From positions 1-64,000 of the forward strand of contig CAINOC010000013.1 in assembly GCA_903851385.1 (NCBI GenBank): a stretch of 64,000 nt of DNA, written 5' to 3'. The notes under the pieces are model-generated. The model was not told the origin of the DNA and ran no database searches. It saw only the letters and a program-made list of their open reading frames with translations. Positions 27,204 through 37,671 of the stretch are shown in pieces. Every line of letters begins with the position of its first letter. Position 1 is the stretch's first letter. Position numbers and translations under genes: made by a program. The stretch is from an uncultured Chlorobiaceae bacterium (lineage in GTDB: Bacteria > Bacteroidota > Chlorobiia > Chlorobiales > Chlorobiaceae).

Positions 27204-28297
27204 AGGTTCTTTTTGCGGGAGGGGGAACGGGAGGCCATTTATATCCGGCGGTAGCGATGGCCGCAGAGCTCAGGAAGCTTGTGGCGGATGTGGGGATTTC
27301 ATTTGCGGGAACGGTGAGCGGCATTGAGTCGACAGAAGTGCCGAGACTCGGCTACAAGCTCCATCTTATTCCGGTAAGAGGCTTGAAAAGAGGGGCATTT
27401 CTCGGAAATATCATTGCAAATTTCAGTGTGCTTGTCGATTTTGCATCGGCGTTGGGACGAGCGGTTGCACTCATCGTGCGGGAGAAGCCGGATGTTGTTG
27501 TCGGTACTGGGGGGTTTGTAAGTGCTCCATTGCTTCTCGCGGCTCAGCTTACGGGGAAAAAAACACTCATTCAGGAACAAAATGCTTTCCCTGGTGTGAC
27601 GACTAAACTGCTTTCGACACTTGCCTGTGAGGTGCATCTTTCTTTTGAGGAGGCACGGCGGTTTATTGTTAAAAAAAAGAACGTCTTTGTTTCAGGCAAT
27701 CCTGCCCGGTCGTTTGAGCCTCAGAACGGGCATGTGGCAAGGGCTCGTTTTGGCTTGAGCGCCCAGCGGCCGACCCTTCTTGTTTTTGGCGGCAGTCGCG
27801 GGGCGCGTTCAATAAACAATGCGGTGCTTCAGCGGCTCGGTGACATTACCGCTTCCGGAAATCTTATATGGCAGACGGGTGCGCTTGATTTTGAACGGAT
27901 AAAGAAAGAAGTTGTGCCTTCGCCATATCTATGGGTGGGGCCTTACATTGAGGATATGGGGTCAGCGTACAGTGCAGCTGATCTTGTGCTTTGCCGCTCA
28001 GGGGCATCATCTATTGCGGAGCTGACCAATCTCGGGAAGCCTTCGGTTCTTGTGCCGTATCCCTATGCGACCGGCGATCATCAGCGGTATAATGCGCGTG
28101 CGCTTCTGAAGAACGGGGCTACTCTTATGATTGAGGATGGCGCGCTTGGTGAAGAGGGATCGATAAAAAATATTCTTGAACTGCTCGGTGATCCGGAAAA
28201 ACTGAAAAGCATGGGATCGGCTTCACGCGCACTGGCGTATCCGGATGCAGCCCGCCAGCTGGCTATGCGAATTATCAGCCTTGTAAAAACACATTAA
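27200..28297 (+). CDS. murG: UDP-GlcNAc:lipid I N-acetylglucosaminyltransferase
   Basis: This 365-residue peripheral membrane GT-B glycosyltransferase makes lipid II from lipid I. The first glycine-rich loop [13 protein letters not shown] lies at the N-terminus and the second, [13 protein letters not shown], in the middle. The UDP-GlcNAc site shows [24 protein letters not shown]. Start ATGA overlaps the ftsW stop by 4 bp. Length and motifs are normal. Confidence 0.97.
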   Translation: MKVLFAGGGTGGHLYPAVAMAAELRKLVADVGISFAGTVSGIESTEVPRLGYKLHLIPVRGLKRGAFLGNIIANFSVLVDFASALGRAVALIVREKPDVVVGTGGFVSAPLLLAAQLTGKKTLIQEQNAFPGVTTKLLSTLACEVHLSFEEARRFIVKKKNVFVSGNPARSFEPQNGHVARARFGLSAQRPTLLVFGGSRGARSINNAVLQRLGDITASGNLIWQTGALDFERIKKEVVPSPYLWVGPYIEDMGSAYSAADLVLCRSGASSIAELTNLGKPSVLVPYPYATGDHQRYNARALLKNGATLMIEDGALGEEGSIKNILELLGDPEKLKSMGSASRALAYPDAARQLAMRIISLVKTH

Positions 28298-28318
28298 CAG
28301 GAAGAGAGCGTAACACAC

Positions 28319-29725
28319 ATGGAACTCGGGAAAACAAAAAGTGTTCATATTGTAGGAATCGGAGGTGCAGGAATGAGTGCCATTGCTGAACTGCTGCTGA
28401 AGTCGGGCTTCGGGGTGTCGGGCTCCGACCTCTCATCCGGCGAGGTGACCGACAGGCTGGCAGCGAATGGTGCGGTCATTTACCGGGGGCATCGGGCCGA
28501 GCAGGTAGCCGCGTGTGATGTGGTCGTTTATTCGTCGGCGATAAGGCCGGAAGAGAATATTGAGATCCTGGCTGCTGAAAAAGCGGGCATTCCGGTCATC
28601 AAACGCGACGAGATGCTTGGTGAGCTTATGCGCTATAAATATGGCATATGCATTGCAGGCACTCACGGGAAGACAACGACTACCGCCATGATCGCCACGA
28701 TGCTTATTGAGTCGGGAGAGTCGCCTACGGTAATGATTGGCGGGATATCGGATTATCTGAAAGGCAGTACCGTTGTCGGGGATGGAAAGTATATGGTGAT
28801 TGAGGCTGATGAGTTTGATCGTGCGTTTTTAAAGCTTACTCCGACGATTGCCATTGTCAACAGTCTTGAGTCGGAGCATATGGATACCTACGGGACGCTT
28901 GATGAGCTGAAGCAGGCATTTATTGCTTTTGCCAATGAAGTGCCTTTTTACGGGCGGGTGATCTGTTGTGTTGACTGGCCGGAGATCAGAAAGATCATCC
29001 CTTTGATGAACCGCCTCTATACGACGTTCGGAATTGACGAGCCGGCCGATGTGATGGCGACGGACATTGTGCTGGAAAAACAACACGCAACCTTTACTGT
29101 GCAGGCTTATGGCCGGGAGTATCGTGATGTCTGCATCAATGTGCCGGGTCGACATAATGTGCTGAATGCCCTGGCGGCTTTTTCGGCGGGCATTGAGCTT
29201 GGGATTGTGCCTGAACGGCTGATTGCCGGGCTTGGCAGGTATAGCGGCATGAGGAGAAGGTTTCAGGTGAAATACGATAATGGCGCAGGGTTAATGGTTG
29301 TTGATGATTACGCTCATCATCCTTCTGAAGTGAAGTCGACCGTCAAGGCGGCTAAAAGCGGATGGGCGGAATCGAAAGTCATTGCTGTTTTTCAGCCGCA
29401 TCTGTTTTCGCGTACGAGAGAGTTTGCTGATGAATATGGCTGGGCGCTTTCAAGAGCTGACATTGTCTATGTCGCGGATGTTTATCCGTCGCGGGAAAAG
29501 GCCCTGGATTTTCCTGGAATTGATGGGGAGCTGGTGGCGGCTGCGGTGAGAAAGGCGGGTGGAAAGCATGTAGAGTTTATTGCTGAAAAGGAGCCTCTTT
29601 TTTCGGCTCTTGAAGGGCATATGGAGAATGGGAACATGCTTCTGTTTATGGGTGCAGGCGACATCACCCATCTGGCGTCGAGAGTTGCCGAGGCGTGCCG
29701 TGAGGGTGAAACGGGGAAAATGTGA
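28319..29725 (+). CDS. murC: UDP-N-acetylmuramate:L-alanine ligase
   Basis: This 468-residue first Mur ligase of the pathway adds L-Ala to UDP-MurNAc. The N-terminal [16 protein letters not shown] is the UDP-binding loop. The ATP loop is [11 protein letters not shown], with [23 protein letters not shown] and [13 protein letters not shown] further on. The usual neighbour murB is absent between murC and ftsQ, so UDP-MurNAc must be supplied by a gene elsewhere. Confidence 0.97.
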   Translation: MELGKTKSVHIVGIGGAGMSAIAELLLKSGFGVSGSDLSSGEVTDRLAANGAVIYRGHRAEQVAACDVVVYSSAIRPEENIEILAAEKAGIPVIKRDEMLGELMRYKYGICIAGTHGKTTTTAMIATMLIESGESPTVMIGGISDYLKGSTVVGDGKYMVIEADEFDRAFLKLTPTIAIVNSLESEHMDTYGTLDELKQAFIAFANEVPFYGRVICCVDWPEIRKIIPLMNRLYTTFGIDEPADVMATDIVLEKQHATFTVQAYGREYRDVCINVPGRHNVLNALAAFSAGIELGIVPERLIAGLGRYSGMRRRFQVKYDNGAGLMVVDDYAHHPSEVKSTVKAAKSGWAESKVIAVFQPHLFSRTREFADEYGWALSRADIVYVADVYPSREKALDFPGIDGELVAAAVRKAGGKHVEFIAEKEPLFSALEGHMENGNMLLFMGAGDITHLASRVAEACREGETGKM

Positions 29726-29741
29726 CTGACCTCAAAAGGAT

Positions 29742-30647
29742 TTGAAAAAACTTTTGTGTATGGCTGAAGGTGAACGAAAGGATTATTACCCTGACACGGC
29801 TTCTCCGGGATATTCTGAAAGGGGCGATGGGGGGGAAATGCCCAATGATCCTGTTCCGGCTCATGGGGGCAACTGGAAAGCAAGAATATTTATTCTGTTT
29901 GTGGTGCTTGCCGGGCTGGCCGCGCTGGCGAGTTATTCGTCTCGCTGGAAAAAAGATGTGGTTGTCCGCGACATTGTTGTAGAAGGGGTGTCGAGTGCTG
30001 TCGCAAAGGATTTTGCATCGGGCATGAAGATCTACAAAGGCAGAAGTCTCGATGAGCTTGATCTGGCTGAATTAAAAGCGCGGGTTATGCGTTTTGCTTT
30101 TGTCAGGGATGCGGTGATCAGCAAGGAGCTGAACGGAATTGTCCGTATAAAGGTTATGGAGCGGGTACCTCTGGCGTTGACGGTGATGCATGGAGAGATT
30201 ATGGCAGTTGATACTGAAGGGTTTCTTCTGCCGGCCAAAAAAGAGTGGTCGGTGCAGCTGCCGAAATTGCTTTCCGTGTCAGGCATAAGCCGGTTGAAAG
30301 CTGTGGAAAATGGTCTTCAGCAGCTTGACCGGCGTGACTTGGAGGTGCTTCAGCAGTTTCTTTCGGCTCTTTCAGAGACCAGTTATGCGCGGCTGCTTAT
30401 TCGTGAACTGCACGTTGAAGGCTGCAATATGACCTGCTTTATAGCGGTACAGGCTCCTACCCGTTTTATTGTCGGTAATGAGGGGAACTTCAAGGAAAAG
30501 TTGAAAAAATTCGAGATATTTTGGCAAAAGGTGGTTTCAAAAAAAGGTTTCGGCTCATATGAGAGCGTGGATCTCCGGTTTACGGACAGGATCTTTACAA
30601 TTGATGCTCTGTTGCCTCAGGTTATTCAGGATAGTACAAAGTTATAA
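29742..30647 (+). CDS. ftsQ: Cell division protein FtsQ/DivIB
   Basis: This is a 301-residue bitopic protein: a cytoplasmic N-terminus of about 45 residues, one membrane span (IFILFVVLAGLAALAS), a POTRA domain (VVRDIVVEGVSSAVAKDF onward) and a beta-domain. It links FtsL/FtsB to the divisome. The start is not clear. A TTG at 29742 sits one base after AAAAGGA, too close, and the ATG at 29760 is too far, so true translation may begin at either. Position between murC and ftsA supports the call more than the weakly conserved sequence does. Confidence 0.85.
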   Translation: MKKLLCMAEGERKDYYPDTASPGYSERGDGGEMPNDPVPAHGGNWKARIFILFVVLAGLAALASYSSRWKKDVVVRDIVVEGVSSAVAKDFASGMKIYKGRSLDELDLAELKARVMRFAFVRDAVISKELNGIVRIKVMERVPLALTVMHGEIMAVDTEGFLLPAKKEWSVQLPKLLSVSGISRLKAVENGLQQLDRRDLEVLQQFLSALSETSYARLLIRELHVEGCNMTCFIAVQAPTRFIVGNEGNFKEKLKKFEIFWQKVVSKKGFGSYESVDLRFTDRIFTIDALLPQVIQDSTKL

Positions 30648-30665
30648 TCACGCAGAAATAGAACA

Positions 30666-31967
30666 ATGCCGAAAAGCAATATCGCTGTTGGTCTTGATAT
30701 CGGAACAACGAAGGTGTGTGTTGTGGTTGCCGAAAAAGATGAAATAGGAAAGCTCAATGTACTCGGAAAAGGGCGCTCTAATTCCGATGGTCTTCAGCGG
30801 GCTACAGTTGTCAATATCAACAAGACTGTTGATTCGATAAAGGCGGCCGTCGCTGATGCTGAACGGGAGTCGTCCATTCGCATTCTCGGGGTCAATGTCG
30901 GTATTTCTGGAGCACATGTCCACTGTATTCACAGTAATTCGGAAATAAGCGTCAACCAGACGGGTATTGTCAATGAGTCCGATGTCAGGCGGTTTCTGGA
31001 AAAGGCCAAAACCAATATCAGGTATCTGGATATTGATCATGAAATTATTCATGTTATTCCGCAGGAGTTTATTGTTGATGATCAGGAGGGGCTGCTTGAT
31101 CCGATAGGCATGGCAGGTACCACCATGAGAGGCAGCGCATATATCGTTGTGGGACTGAGAACCAAGATCCGCAATATAAAGCAGTGTGTTGAAAAGGCCG
31201 GACTGGAGATTAGTGCGGTTACCTTTGAGCCGGTTGCATCGGGTATGGCGGTGATGAAGGAGCGTGAGAAGAAAAGCGGCGTGGTTGTCATTGATATTGG
31301 CGGAGGTACCACTGAGGTGGCTATCTATATTGATGGTGCAATCCGATATTCAGAGGTTATCAAGGTCGCGGCAAATGATGTTACTCATGATCTGGCTCAT
31401 GGTGTCAAGGCTCTCTATGAAGTAGCTGAGGAGCTGAAAATAAAGCATGGCTGCGCTTACGCTCAGATCAGCGGGGAGGATGAGGCTATTCTTATTGAAG
31501 GTATTGAAGGTCGTCCGCAGAAAACTTTTCCGAAGAGCTCGGTGACCATGATTATTGAGGCAAGGATGATGGAGATTTTTGAGCTTGTGCGTGATTCAAT
31601 AAAGCGTTCCGGCTATTATGAGTATATCAACGCCGGTGCAATAATAACTGGAGGAGGATCTCTTCTTCCGGGTACTGAAGAACTTGCTCATGATGTGCTC
31701 GGGCTTGATATCCGGATCGGGTATCCTGAAGGGGTATCGGGCGGGATAAAGGGTTCCGTTAACAACCCTATGTATGCTACGGTTATGGGGCTTGTTGCCC
31801 ATGCATTTCAGAATAATCTCTCAGAAGATTATAGTTTTTCGCCTTCAGCAGGGGAAATTCAGCCAGATTTCCCGGTTCAGATCACTGAAGAACCGGAGGC
31901 GCAGGAGCAGAATCCCGCCGGGAAGAAAATTGTGGACCGGATGAAGAAATTCTGGGATAACCTATGA
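30666..31967 (+). CDS. ftsA: Cell division protein FtsA
   Basis: This 433-residue actin-fold ATPase tethers FtsZ to the membrane. The phosphate loops are visible: VGLDIGTTKVCVVV (phosphate 1), VVIDIGGGTTEVAIY (phosphate 2) and AIITGGGSLLPG (adenosine). The FtsA-specific 1C subdomain lies between. The C-terminus ends KKIVDRMKKFWDNL, a short amphipathic helix of the type that binds membranes. It precedes ftsZ by 42 bp, the usual arrangement. Confidence 0.96.
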   Translation: MPKSNIAVGLDIGTTKVCVVVAEKDEIGKLNVLGKGRSNSDGLQRATVVNINKTVDSIKAAVADAERESSIRILGVNVGISGAHVHCIHSNSEISVNQTGIVNESDVRRFLEKAKTNIRYLDIDHEIIHVIPQEFIVDDQEGLLDPIGMAGTTMRGSAYIVVGLRTKIRNIKQCVEKAGLEISAVTFEPVASGMAVMKEREKKSGVVVIDIGGGTTEVAIYIDGAIRYSEVIKVAANDVTHDLAHGVKALYEVAEELKIKHGCAYAQISGEDEAILIEGIEGRPQKTFPKSSVTMIIEARMMEIFELVRDSIKRSGYYEYINAGAIITGGGSLLPGTEELAHDVLGLDIRIGYPEGVSGGIKGSVNNPMYATVMGLVAHAFQNNLSEDYSFSPSAGEIQPDFPVQITEEPEAQEQNPAGKKIVDRMKKFWDNL

Positions 31968-32009
31968 TTCTATATATAAATAATCCTTTTAACGAGGAGA
32001 ACTGACACG

Positions 32010-33311
32010 ATGGCATTTGAGCTTGATCCCGGGCTGTTCGACAGTGACCAGGGTAAAGGGGTTACCATAAGGATTGTTGGCGTAGGAGGTTGCGGTGGCA
32101 ATGCTGTAAATAACATGATTGACCGGAAAATTAGCGGTGTTGAATATATCGTGTTCAATACTGACCGTCAGGCACTCCTGAACTCAAAAGCTCCTCTCAG
32201 GGTGCAGATCGGGAAGAAAGCCACTAACGGGCTTGGTGCGGGTGCTGATCCGGCCAAGGGGCGTCAGGCGGCTGATGATGATCGTGAAATCATTGCGGCT
32301 CAGCTCAGGGGGGCGGATCTTGTATTTATTGCCGCAGGGATGGGTAAAGGTACCGGGACCGGAGCAGCGCCTGTTATTGCCTCGATTGCCAGGAATATGG
32401 GCATCCTCACCATTGGAGTCGTTACAAGGCCGTTCAATTTTGAGGGGCAGGTGAAAGCCAAGATTGCCGACGGCGGGATTGCTGAACTGCGAAAGTATAT
32501 TGATACTCTTATTCTTGTTGAAAATGAAAAGATACTGAGTATCGCCGAGGAGGGGGTAAGCGCCACCGAAGCTTTTAATATGGCTAATGATGTGCTGTAC
32601 AGGGCGGCTAAAGGGATTGCCGATATTATTACCCGCCATGGGCATGTCAATGTCGATTTTGCAGATGTCCGCAGCATTATGTCGGGAGCGGGAGATGCTG
32701 TAATGGGTTCTGCTGCTGCGGCTGGTGACCGGCGGGCCCTCAAAGCGTCATCGGATGCGCTCAACAGCCCTCTGCTTGAAGGGGTATCGGTAAAAGGCGC
32801 TAAAGGCGTTCTTGTCAACATTACCGGCGAGGTCACCATGCGCGACATGTCGGACGCCATGAACTACATTGAGGAACAGGTGGGCAGTGAGGCCAAGATT
32901 ATCAATGGATATGTGGATGAACCTCAGGTATCAGGTGAAATAAGGGTTACTGTTATTGTTACCGGCTTCAAGCGAAAAGCAGAGGAGGACGGAAAGGAGA
33001 CGGCAGTCCGGCGCCCTGTTACGCCGATGCATGCGCTCAGGTCAGGTAGTGTTGTCCAGTCTGCCCAGCCCGCAAGATCGACTGCAACCCTTTTTTCCGA
33101 GAGGCAGGAGGAGGATTTGCGTATTCCTGCTTATATCCGAAGACAGTTGCCGATACATGACACCCGTGAGGTCGGGAGCGGAAAACAGGGTGCGCGTGAC
33201 GCCGATCACAATCCGCTCGCCCTTGGAGTGAAGGGAGAGCGTGAAGACAGGATTGAGAAAGGCCTGACAGATACGCCGGCTTATCTTCGCCGAAAAAATA
33301 ACGGTGTCTAA
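32010..33311 (+). CDS. ftsZ: Cell division protein FtsZ
   Basis: This 433-residue tubulin-like GTPase forms the Z ring. GTP-site motifs are [21 protein letters not shown], and the tubulin signature, which here reads [12 protein letters not shown] (110-121) with Lys113 where most FtsZ have Gly. The catalytic T7 region reads [20 protein letters not shown] variable linker leads to a conserved-type tail with TPAYLRRK near the end, preceded by a similar IPAYIRRQ in the linker. GAGGAG lies 10 bases before the ATG. It is the last gene of the dcw cluster. Confidence 0.96.
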   Translation: MAFELDPGLFDSDQGKGVTIRIVGVGGCGGNAVNNMIDRKISGVEYIVFNTDRQALLNSKAPLRVQIGKKATNGLGAGADPAKGRQAADDDREIIAAQLRGADLVFIAAGMGKGTGTGAAPVIASIARNMGILTIGVVTRPFNFEGQVKAKIADGGIAELRKYIDTLILVENEKILSIAEEGVSATEAFNMANDVLYRAAKGIADIITRHGHVNVDFADVRSIMSGAGDAVMGSAAAAGDRRALKASSDALNSPLLEGVSVKGAKGVLVNITGEVTMRDMSDAMNYIEEQVGSEAKIINGYVDEPQVSGEIRVTVIVTGFKRKAEEDGKETAVRRPVTPMHALRSGSVVQSAQPARSTATLFSERQEEDLRIPAYIRRQLPIHDTREVGSGKQGARDADHNPLALGVKGEREDRIEKGLTDTPAYLRRKNNGV

Positions 33312-33341
33312 ATTTATGGGATAATCAAACGCAAGGATGCA

Positions 33342-34634
33342 ATGAGCTATCGGCCCCTTTCCGCAGAAGAAGCGGTAACAAAAATTAAATCAGGGGACAG
33401 GGTTTTTTTGCATACTGCGGCTGCAACTCCGCAGCGCCTTATCGATGCCATGGTTCAACGCTCAGCTGAGTTGAGAAATGTTGAAATCGTCAGCCTTCAC
33501 ACCGAAGGGGACGCGGCTTATTCAAGGCCTGAGTATCGTGACAGTTTCAGGTTGAACGCTCTGTTTGTCGGTAAAAATGTCCGGCAGTCAATTCAGAATG
33601 GCGACGCTGATGCGATTCCCGTTTTTCTGAGTGAAATCCCCTCTCTCTTCCTTAACAAAATCCTTCCCCTTGATGTAGCCCTTGTTCATGTTTCACCTCC
33701 TGATCGGCATGGATACTGCTCTCTCGGTGTTTCAGTCGATGTTACCCTTGCTGCTCTCCATTCTGCAAAGCTGGTTATTGCCCAGGTCAATCCGAATATG
33801 CCGAGAACTCTTGGAGAAGGGCTGCTTCATATCAGCAAGATCCATGCAATGGTTGATGTGTCTGATGCCATTCTTGAAACTCCCAGACATGTTATAAGTG
33901 ACGAGGAGATCCGCATCGGCAACCATATTGCCTCTATCGTTGAGGATGGGGCTACGCTGCAGCTGGGAATCGGCGCCATCCCTGATGCTACACTTGCTTC
34001 GCTTTCGGGACATAAGGACCTTGGCATTCATTCTGAAATGTTTTCTGACGGAATTATTGACCTTGTGGAGAAAGGTGTGATTAACGGGCGTAAAAAACGG
34101 AGCCATAAGGAGATTATTGTGGCAAGCTTTCTTATCGGGACCCGAAAATTATATGATTTTGTGGATGATAATCCTCTTGTTGCGATGCTGCCTTCGGATT
34201 ATGTCAACGATACCAGGGAAATCAGGAGAAATCCACGTGTGACGGCAATTAACAGTGCCCTTGAAATTGACATGACTGGCCAGGTTTGTGCTGATTCGAT
34301 TGGTCTGAAATTTTATTCGGGTGTTGGTGGTCAGATGGACTTTATACGAGGTGCAGCGCTTTCAGAAGGGGGCAAGCCGATTATTGCACTGCCGTCGACT
34401 ACAAGCAGGGGATTGTCGAGGATTGTGCCGCAGCTGAAGCCGGGGGCGGGGGTTGTTACGACAAGGGCTCATGTGCAGTATGTGGTTACCGAATTCGGAA
34501 TTGTCAATCTGCATGGCAAAAATCTGCGGCAGAGAGCCGAAGCACTTGCAAGCATTGCCCATCCGGATTTCAGGGAGGATATATCCCGTCAGGCCCATGA
34601 ACTCTATGGCTCCTACGGAAAGGGGTACAGTTGA
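33342..34634 (+). CDS. Acetyl-CoA hydrolase/transferase family protein (4-hydroxybutyrate CoA-transferase-like)
   Basis: This 430-residue enzyme moves CoA between short acyl groups. The catalytic Glu is in GIHSEMFSDG, and GIGAIPDATLASL and GGQMDFIRGAALSEGGKPI are typical of the acetyl-CoA hydrolase / 4-hydroxybutyrate CoA-transferase family. The exact acyl substrate cannot be read from the sequence. In a green sulfur bacterium it could recycle acetate or succinate CoA esters. It lies 30 bp after ftsZ, with unrelated function, and converges on pgeF. Confidence 0.85.
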   Translation: MSYRPLSAEEAVTKIKSGDRVFLHTAAATPQRLIDAMVQRSAELRNVEIVSLHTEGDAAYSRPEYRDSFRLNALFVGKNVRQSIQNGDADAIPVFLSEIPSLFLNKILPLDVALVHVSPPDRHGYCSLGVSVDVTLAALHSAKLVIAQVNPNMPRTLGEGLLHISKIHAMVDVSDAILETPRHVISDEEIRIGNHIASIVEDGATLQLGIGAIPDATLASLSGHKDLGIHSEMFSDGIIDLVEKGVINGRKKRSHKEIIVASFLIGTRKLYDFVDDNPLVAMLPSDYVNDTREIRRNPRVTAINSALEIDMTGQVCADSIGLKFYSGVGGQMDFIRGAALSEGGKPIIALPSTTSRGLSRIVPQLKPGAGVVTTRAHVQYVVTEFGIVNLHGKNLRQRAEALASIAHPDFREDISRQAHELYGSYGKGYS

Positions 34635-34662
34635 TATTCTCTCCTGATTGAGAGGCCGGCGT

Positions 34663-35451
34663 CTAGAGGTACCGGATACCGATAAGGCTTACCATACGGC
34701 CGGTTTTTCCATTATCGCGCCGGTATGAATAAAAGAGGTCGCTATCACAAAATGAGCAGAATCGGGATCGTTCAATATTCGATTGGGGAATCCCTGAGGC
34801 AAGCAGCTGCTGATAGTTTGCCAGGCTGAGATCAAGCATATATGTATCGTTCTCTTCCGAAAACGTGGAACGCCGCCAGTTCTCCGGCGGAAATTCCCTT
34901 GCGACTTCAAGCCCGACTTCATAGGCATCTGCTGAAATTCCCGTGCCTATCCATGCAAAACACTCGCCAGGAATTGAGTTGAAGTTTTTCTGCATGGCGG
35001 CAATGGTTTTCATCACAATATGGCCGGCACTGCCTTTCCATCCGGCATGAACAGCTCCTGCAGCCTGATGCCGGGGATCAAAGATCAGTACCGGATAGCA
35101 GTCCGCAGTGAAGATGCATAAAAAGAGATTTTTTTTATCGGTGATCAATGCGTCGAAACCCTTGTGCCGCCCTGGCTTATCGGCTGCAAGTATTTCGGTG
35201 CCGTGAACCTGTACGGAGCTGACCATTCTTTCAGGATCGATGCCGATTGCAGAGCAGAGCCGCAGGGTGTTAAGGTGAACATTTTCCGCGCTGTCTTCAG
35301 TATTGCTGCCCAGATTCAGTGAGGAATAGGGACCGTTGCTTATTCCGCCTGTTCTTGTGCTCTGCAGGGCGATGAGCTGGCTGAATTGATGGAAACAGTG
35401 CGGAACTATGTATTCCGGAGGCATGCTGGACGGGTTAATCGGGTTTGTCAT
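34663..35451 (-). CDS. pgeF: Peptidoglycan editing factor PgeF (YfiH/laccase-domain family)
   Basis: This 262-residue cytoplasmic protein has a Cu-oxidase_4 (YfiH) fold. The metal-ligand pattern is visible: VHGTEI, FTADCYPVLIFDP and AVHAGWKGSAGHIV, then a C-terminal CDSDLFYSYRRD. YfiH homologues have been linked to removal of wrongly built UDP-MurNAc peptides and to purine nucleoside phosphorolysis. The ATG at 35451 is used; the open frame reaches 35577 but that part has no family similarity and runs into the upstream regulatory region. Divergent from the atp genes. Confidence 0.88.
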   Translation of the reverse strand: MTNPINPSSMPPEYIVPHCFHQFSQLIALQSTRTGGISNGPYSSLNLGSNTEDSAENVHLNTLRLCSAIGIDPERMVSSVQVHGTEILAADKPGRHKGFDALITDKKNLFLCIFTADCYPVLIFDPRHQAAGAVHAGWKGSAGHIVMKTIAAMQKNFNSIPGECFAWIGTGISADAYEVGLEVAREFPPENWRRSTFSEENDTYMLDLSLANYQQLLASGIPQSNIERSRFCSFCDSDLFYSYRRDNGKTGRMVSLIGIRYL

Positions 35452-35505
35452 TAAGATTATCGGTAAAGGTTCATTATTTCCCGAAGAGATAGTATCTTTC
35501 AGCTC

Positions 35506-35517
35506 GTGACTTGTCAC
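35506..35517. promoter_or_regulatory. Short palindrome between pgeF and the atp genes
   Basis: GTGAC-TT-GTCAC (35506-35517) lies in the 138-bp divergent gap. It could be an operator for either direction, but no regulator is known and a 12-bp palindrome may be chance. Confidence 0.25.
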
Positions 35518-35589
35518 TCCCAGGGACCCTCTCATAGTTATTTCGCAAAGAACCGGTGCTGGTCTGAATGTAAACAAGGACGCTCAACA

Positions 35590-35835
35590 ATGAAAAGAGA
35601 TGAAGACGAGCGATTTCCGGAACAGTTCGGGCGCTCCGTGCGGGCGATTTCGGATTATATGGGTATAGGTCTGCAGATTGCTTTAAGCTTTGCATTGTTT
35701 GTATTGCTGGGTTATTGGGCGGATGGCAAGCTTGGCACGTCGCCGCTTCTGCTGCTTGCGGGTGTTGTGCTTGGTATGGCTGGAATGGCTCTCGTTCTTA
35801 TGAAAGTAGTTCGCCAGGCCAACAAAAAAAAATAA
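35590..35835 (+). CDS. AtpI/AtpZ-like small membrane protein of the ATP synthase operon
   Basis: This 81-residue protein has two membrane spans (GIGLQIALSFALFVLLGYW and LLLLAGVVLGMAGMALVLM) flanked by charged ends. The motif GYWADGKLGTSPL is typical of the AtpZ/AtpI 'gene 1' family, which is encoded before ATP synthase genes and helps assembly or ion supply of the c ring. The ATG at 35590 is preferred because CAAGGACGCTCAACA precedes it and the domain starts there. It is followed by a second small membrane gene after 48 bp. Confidence 0.8.
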   Translation: MKRDEDERFPEQFGRSVRAISDYMGIGLQIALSFALFVLLGYWADGKLGTSPLLLLAGVVLGMAGMALVLMKVVRQANKKK

Positions 35836-35883
35836 GGCATTTTACCGGTTTTCTGCTGTTAAATTAAGAATCTAAAGGGAGAG

Positions 35884-36270
35884 ATGAAGCCAATATTTGA
35901 ATTTTTTATTAAGTTATGTATCTTGTCCGTCATTTTATGGGGTGTTATTTTTGCAGGTCTTAATCCCGGAAGTGTTGATTATCACTCGGTATTTCTTGCC
36001 TGGGTAATGGTTGTTGCTAATGCTGTCGCCGGTTATCTGCTTTTTGACTATGCACTTGACAAGGAGTCAGCGGTATTCACAAAGTACGTATTTGGCGGTC
36101 TGACTATCAGGCTGTTAGTATTGATGGTGCTTGTCGCGGTTATAATTATCAGGAACCTCGCGGTCATCAACGACTTTGTCTTTTCATTTTTCGCGTTTTA
36201 CTGTATCTATGTGATTGTTGAAATTCTCGGGTATCAAAAGAAAAACAAACAGAAAAAGAAAACTGCATGA
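35884..36270 (+). CDS. Four-span membrane protein of the ATP synthase operon (AtpI-like)
   Basis: This 128-residue hydrophobic protein has about four transmembrane segments and a very basic tail ([10 protein letters not shown]). It begins with [19 protein letters not shown]. Its place directly before atpB, with a 4-bp ATGA overlap, and its topology fit an AtpI-like assembly factor of the c ring, but the sequence alone does not prove it. GGGAGAG lies close to the ATG. Confidence 0.6.
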   Translation: MKPIFEFFIKLCILSVILWGVIFAGLNPGSVDYHSVFLAWVMVVANAVAGYLLFDYALDKESAVFTKYVFGGLTIRLLVLMVLVAVIIIRNLAVINDFVFSFFAFYCIYVIVEILGYQKKNKQKKKTA

Positions 36271-37286
36271 AACGGGTAAACGTCATACAGCCTAAGGCTA
36301 TACTTAAGGTTATTGCGATTCTTGTGCCACTTCTTCTCAACGTGAATGGCCATGCTTTTGCTGCGTCCGGACAGTCGTCAGACGTCCCCACAAACAGTGC
36401 ACCAGCTGCTGTTGCACCGGCAGTCGCCGTACCTGCTGCTGAAGCTCCTGAAGGAGAGGAAAAGGCAGGTGACGTTATTATGCATCACATTCTTGATAAC
36501 AATGTTTTTGCTTTTGAGCCATTCGGGTCGGTAACTCTTCCGAAAATAGTTGTCGGCGGCTTTGATATTTCCATCACCAAGCACGTGGTGATGCTCTGGC
36601 TGGTATCGGCACTTCTTTTGACAGTTTTTTCCGTAGTCGGCGGACAATACAAGAATTTAACTCCGCGTAACGCCCCGAAAGGGCTGGCTAACGCCATGGA
36701 GGCGCTTGTTGAGTTCATACGGTTTGATGTCGCAAAGTCGAATATCGGACATGGATACGAAAAGCATCTCCCCTACCTGCTGACGGTTTTCTTTTTCATT
36801 CTGTTCTGTAACCTTCTCGGACTTGTTCCTTACGGTGCTACCGCTACAGGTAATGTCAACGTTACTCTCACACTTTCCATTTTCACCTTCTTCGTCACCC
36901 AGATTGCTGCATTCAAGGCTCACGGGGTTAAAGGGTATCTTCAGCACCTTACTGCCGGGACTCACTGGTCTTTATGGATTATCATGGTTCCTATTGAGAT
37001 AATCGGGCAGTTTACGAAGCCGTTTGCGCTTACTATTCGTCTTTTTGCGAATATGACTGCAGGACATATCATCATTCTCAGTTTGATTTTTATCAGTTTC
37101 ATTCTGAAAAGCTATATAGTAGCCGTAGCGGTTTCAGTTCCATTTGCCATTTTCATTGATCTGCTTGAGCTTTTTGTCGCCTTTCTGCAGGCGTTTGTTT
37201 TCACCATGCTTTCCGCACTCTTTATCGGCCTTGCTACAGCGCACGAAGGACATGATGAGAGTGCAGCCGGGGCTGCGCATCATTAA
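36267..37286 (+). CDS. atpB: F0F1 ATP synthase subunit a
   Basis: This 339-residue membrane subunit forms the proton half-channels. It has a cleavable-looking signal segment at the N-terminus ([18 protein letters not shown]), a Pro/Ala-rich stretch, then the conserved core, including the essential Arg in [17 protein letters not shown], and [20 protein letters not shown] at the end. The signal plus linker makes it longer than the E. coli protein, as is common in Chlorobi/Bacteroidetes. It overlaps the preceding gene by 4 bp. Confidence 0.95.
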   Translation: MKRVNVIQPKAILKVIAILVPLLLNVNGHAFAASGQSSDVPTNSAPAAVAPAVAVPAAEAPEGEEKAGDVIMHHILDNNVFAFEPFGSVTLPKIVVGGFDISITKHVVMLWLVSALLLTVFSVVGGQYKNLTPRNAPKGLANAMEALVEFIRFDVAKSNIGHGYEKHLPYLLTVFFFILFCNLLGLVPYGATATGNVNVTLTLSIFTFFVTQIAAFKAHGVKGYLQHLTAGTHWSLWIIMVPIEIIGQFTKPFALTIRLFANMTAGHIIILSLIFISFILKSYIVAVAVSVPFAIFIDLLELFVAFLQAFVFTMLSALFIGLATAHEGHDESAAGAAHH

Positions 37287-37406
37287 AATGGACTCAGGAT
37301 TATTAAGGAAGAACTCTTATTTTGATATTTTTGATTAAACGCTTTTAAAACTGCTAATTATCCTTTAGCAAAAAACTTACAACAAATAAACGGAGGTAAT
37401 TACAAG

Positions 37407-37634
37407 ATGGAAGGTTTAGGTTTAGCTTATTTAGGTGCAGGTCTTGGCGCCGGTCTGGCTGTTATTGGTGCAGGTCTTGGTATTGGCAACATTGCCGCTT
37501 CTGCCGCTGAGGGTACAGCCCGTCAGCCGGAAGCTACTTCGGATATCCGTACTACCATGATTATTGCCGCAGCTCTTATCGAAGGTGTTGCATTGTTCGG
37601 CGAAGTTATCTGTGTGCTTCTTGCTCTTAAGTAA
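37407..37634 (+). CDS. atpE: F0F1 ATP synthase subunit c
   Basis: This 75-residue hairpin of two spans is the unit of the rotating ring. Span 1 is glycine-rich (GAGLGAGLAVIGAGLGIG), the polar loop reads TARQPE, and the ion-carrying Glu59 lies in ALIEGVALFGEV. The Gln/Ser-Thr pattern of sodium-binding rings is not seen, so proton coupling is likely. A strong CGGAGG ribosome site 11 bases before the ATG and the isolated position (120 bp before, 106 bp after) fit the high copy number this subunit needs. Confidence 0.96.
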   Translation: MEGLGLAYLGAGLGAGLAVIGAGLGIGNIAASAAEGTARQPEATSDIRTTMIIAAALIEGVALFGEVICVLLALK

Positions 37635-37671
37635 TATTGAGCACTTGCAGAGACTCAATACTGACAGAAAT

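Noticed and set aside
32300-32860. 186-codon open frame antisense to ftsZ
   Set aside because: Composition reflects the opposite-strand codon use of ftsZ; no motif seen.
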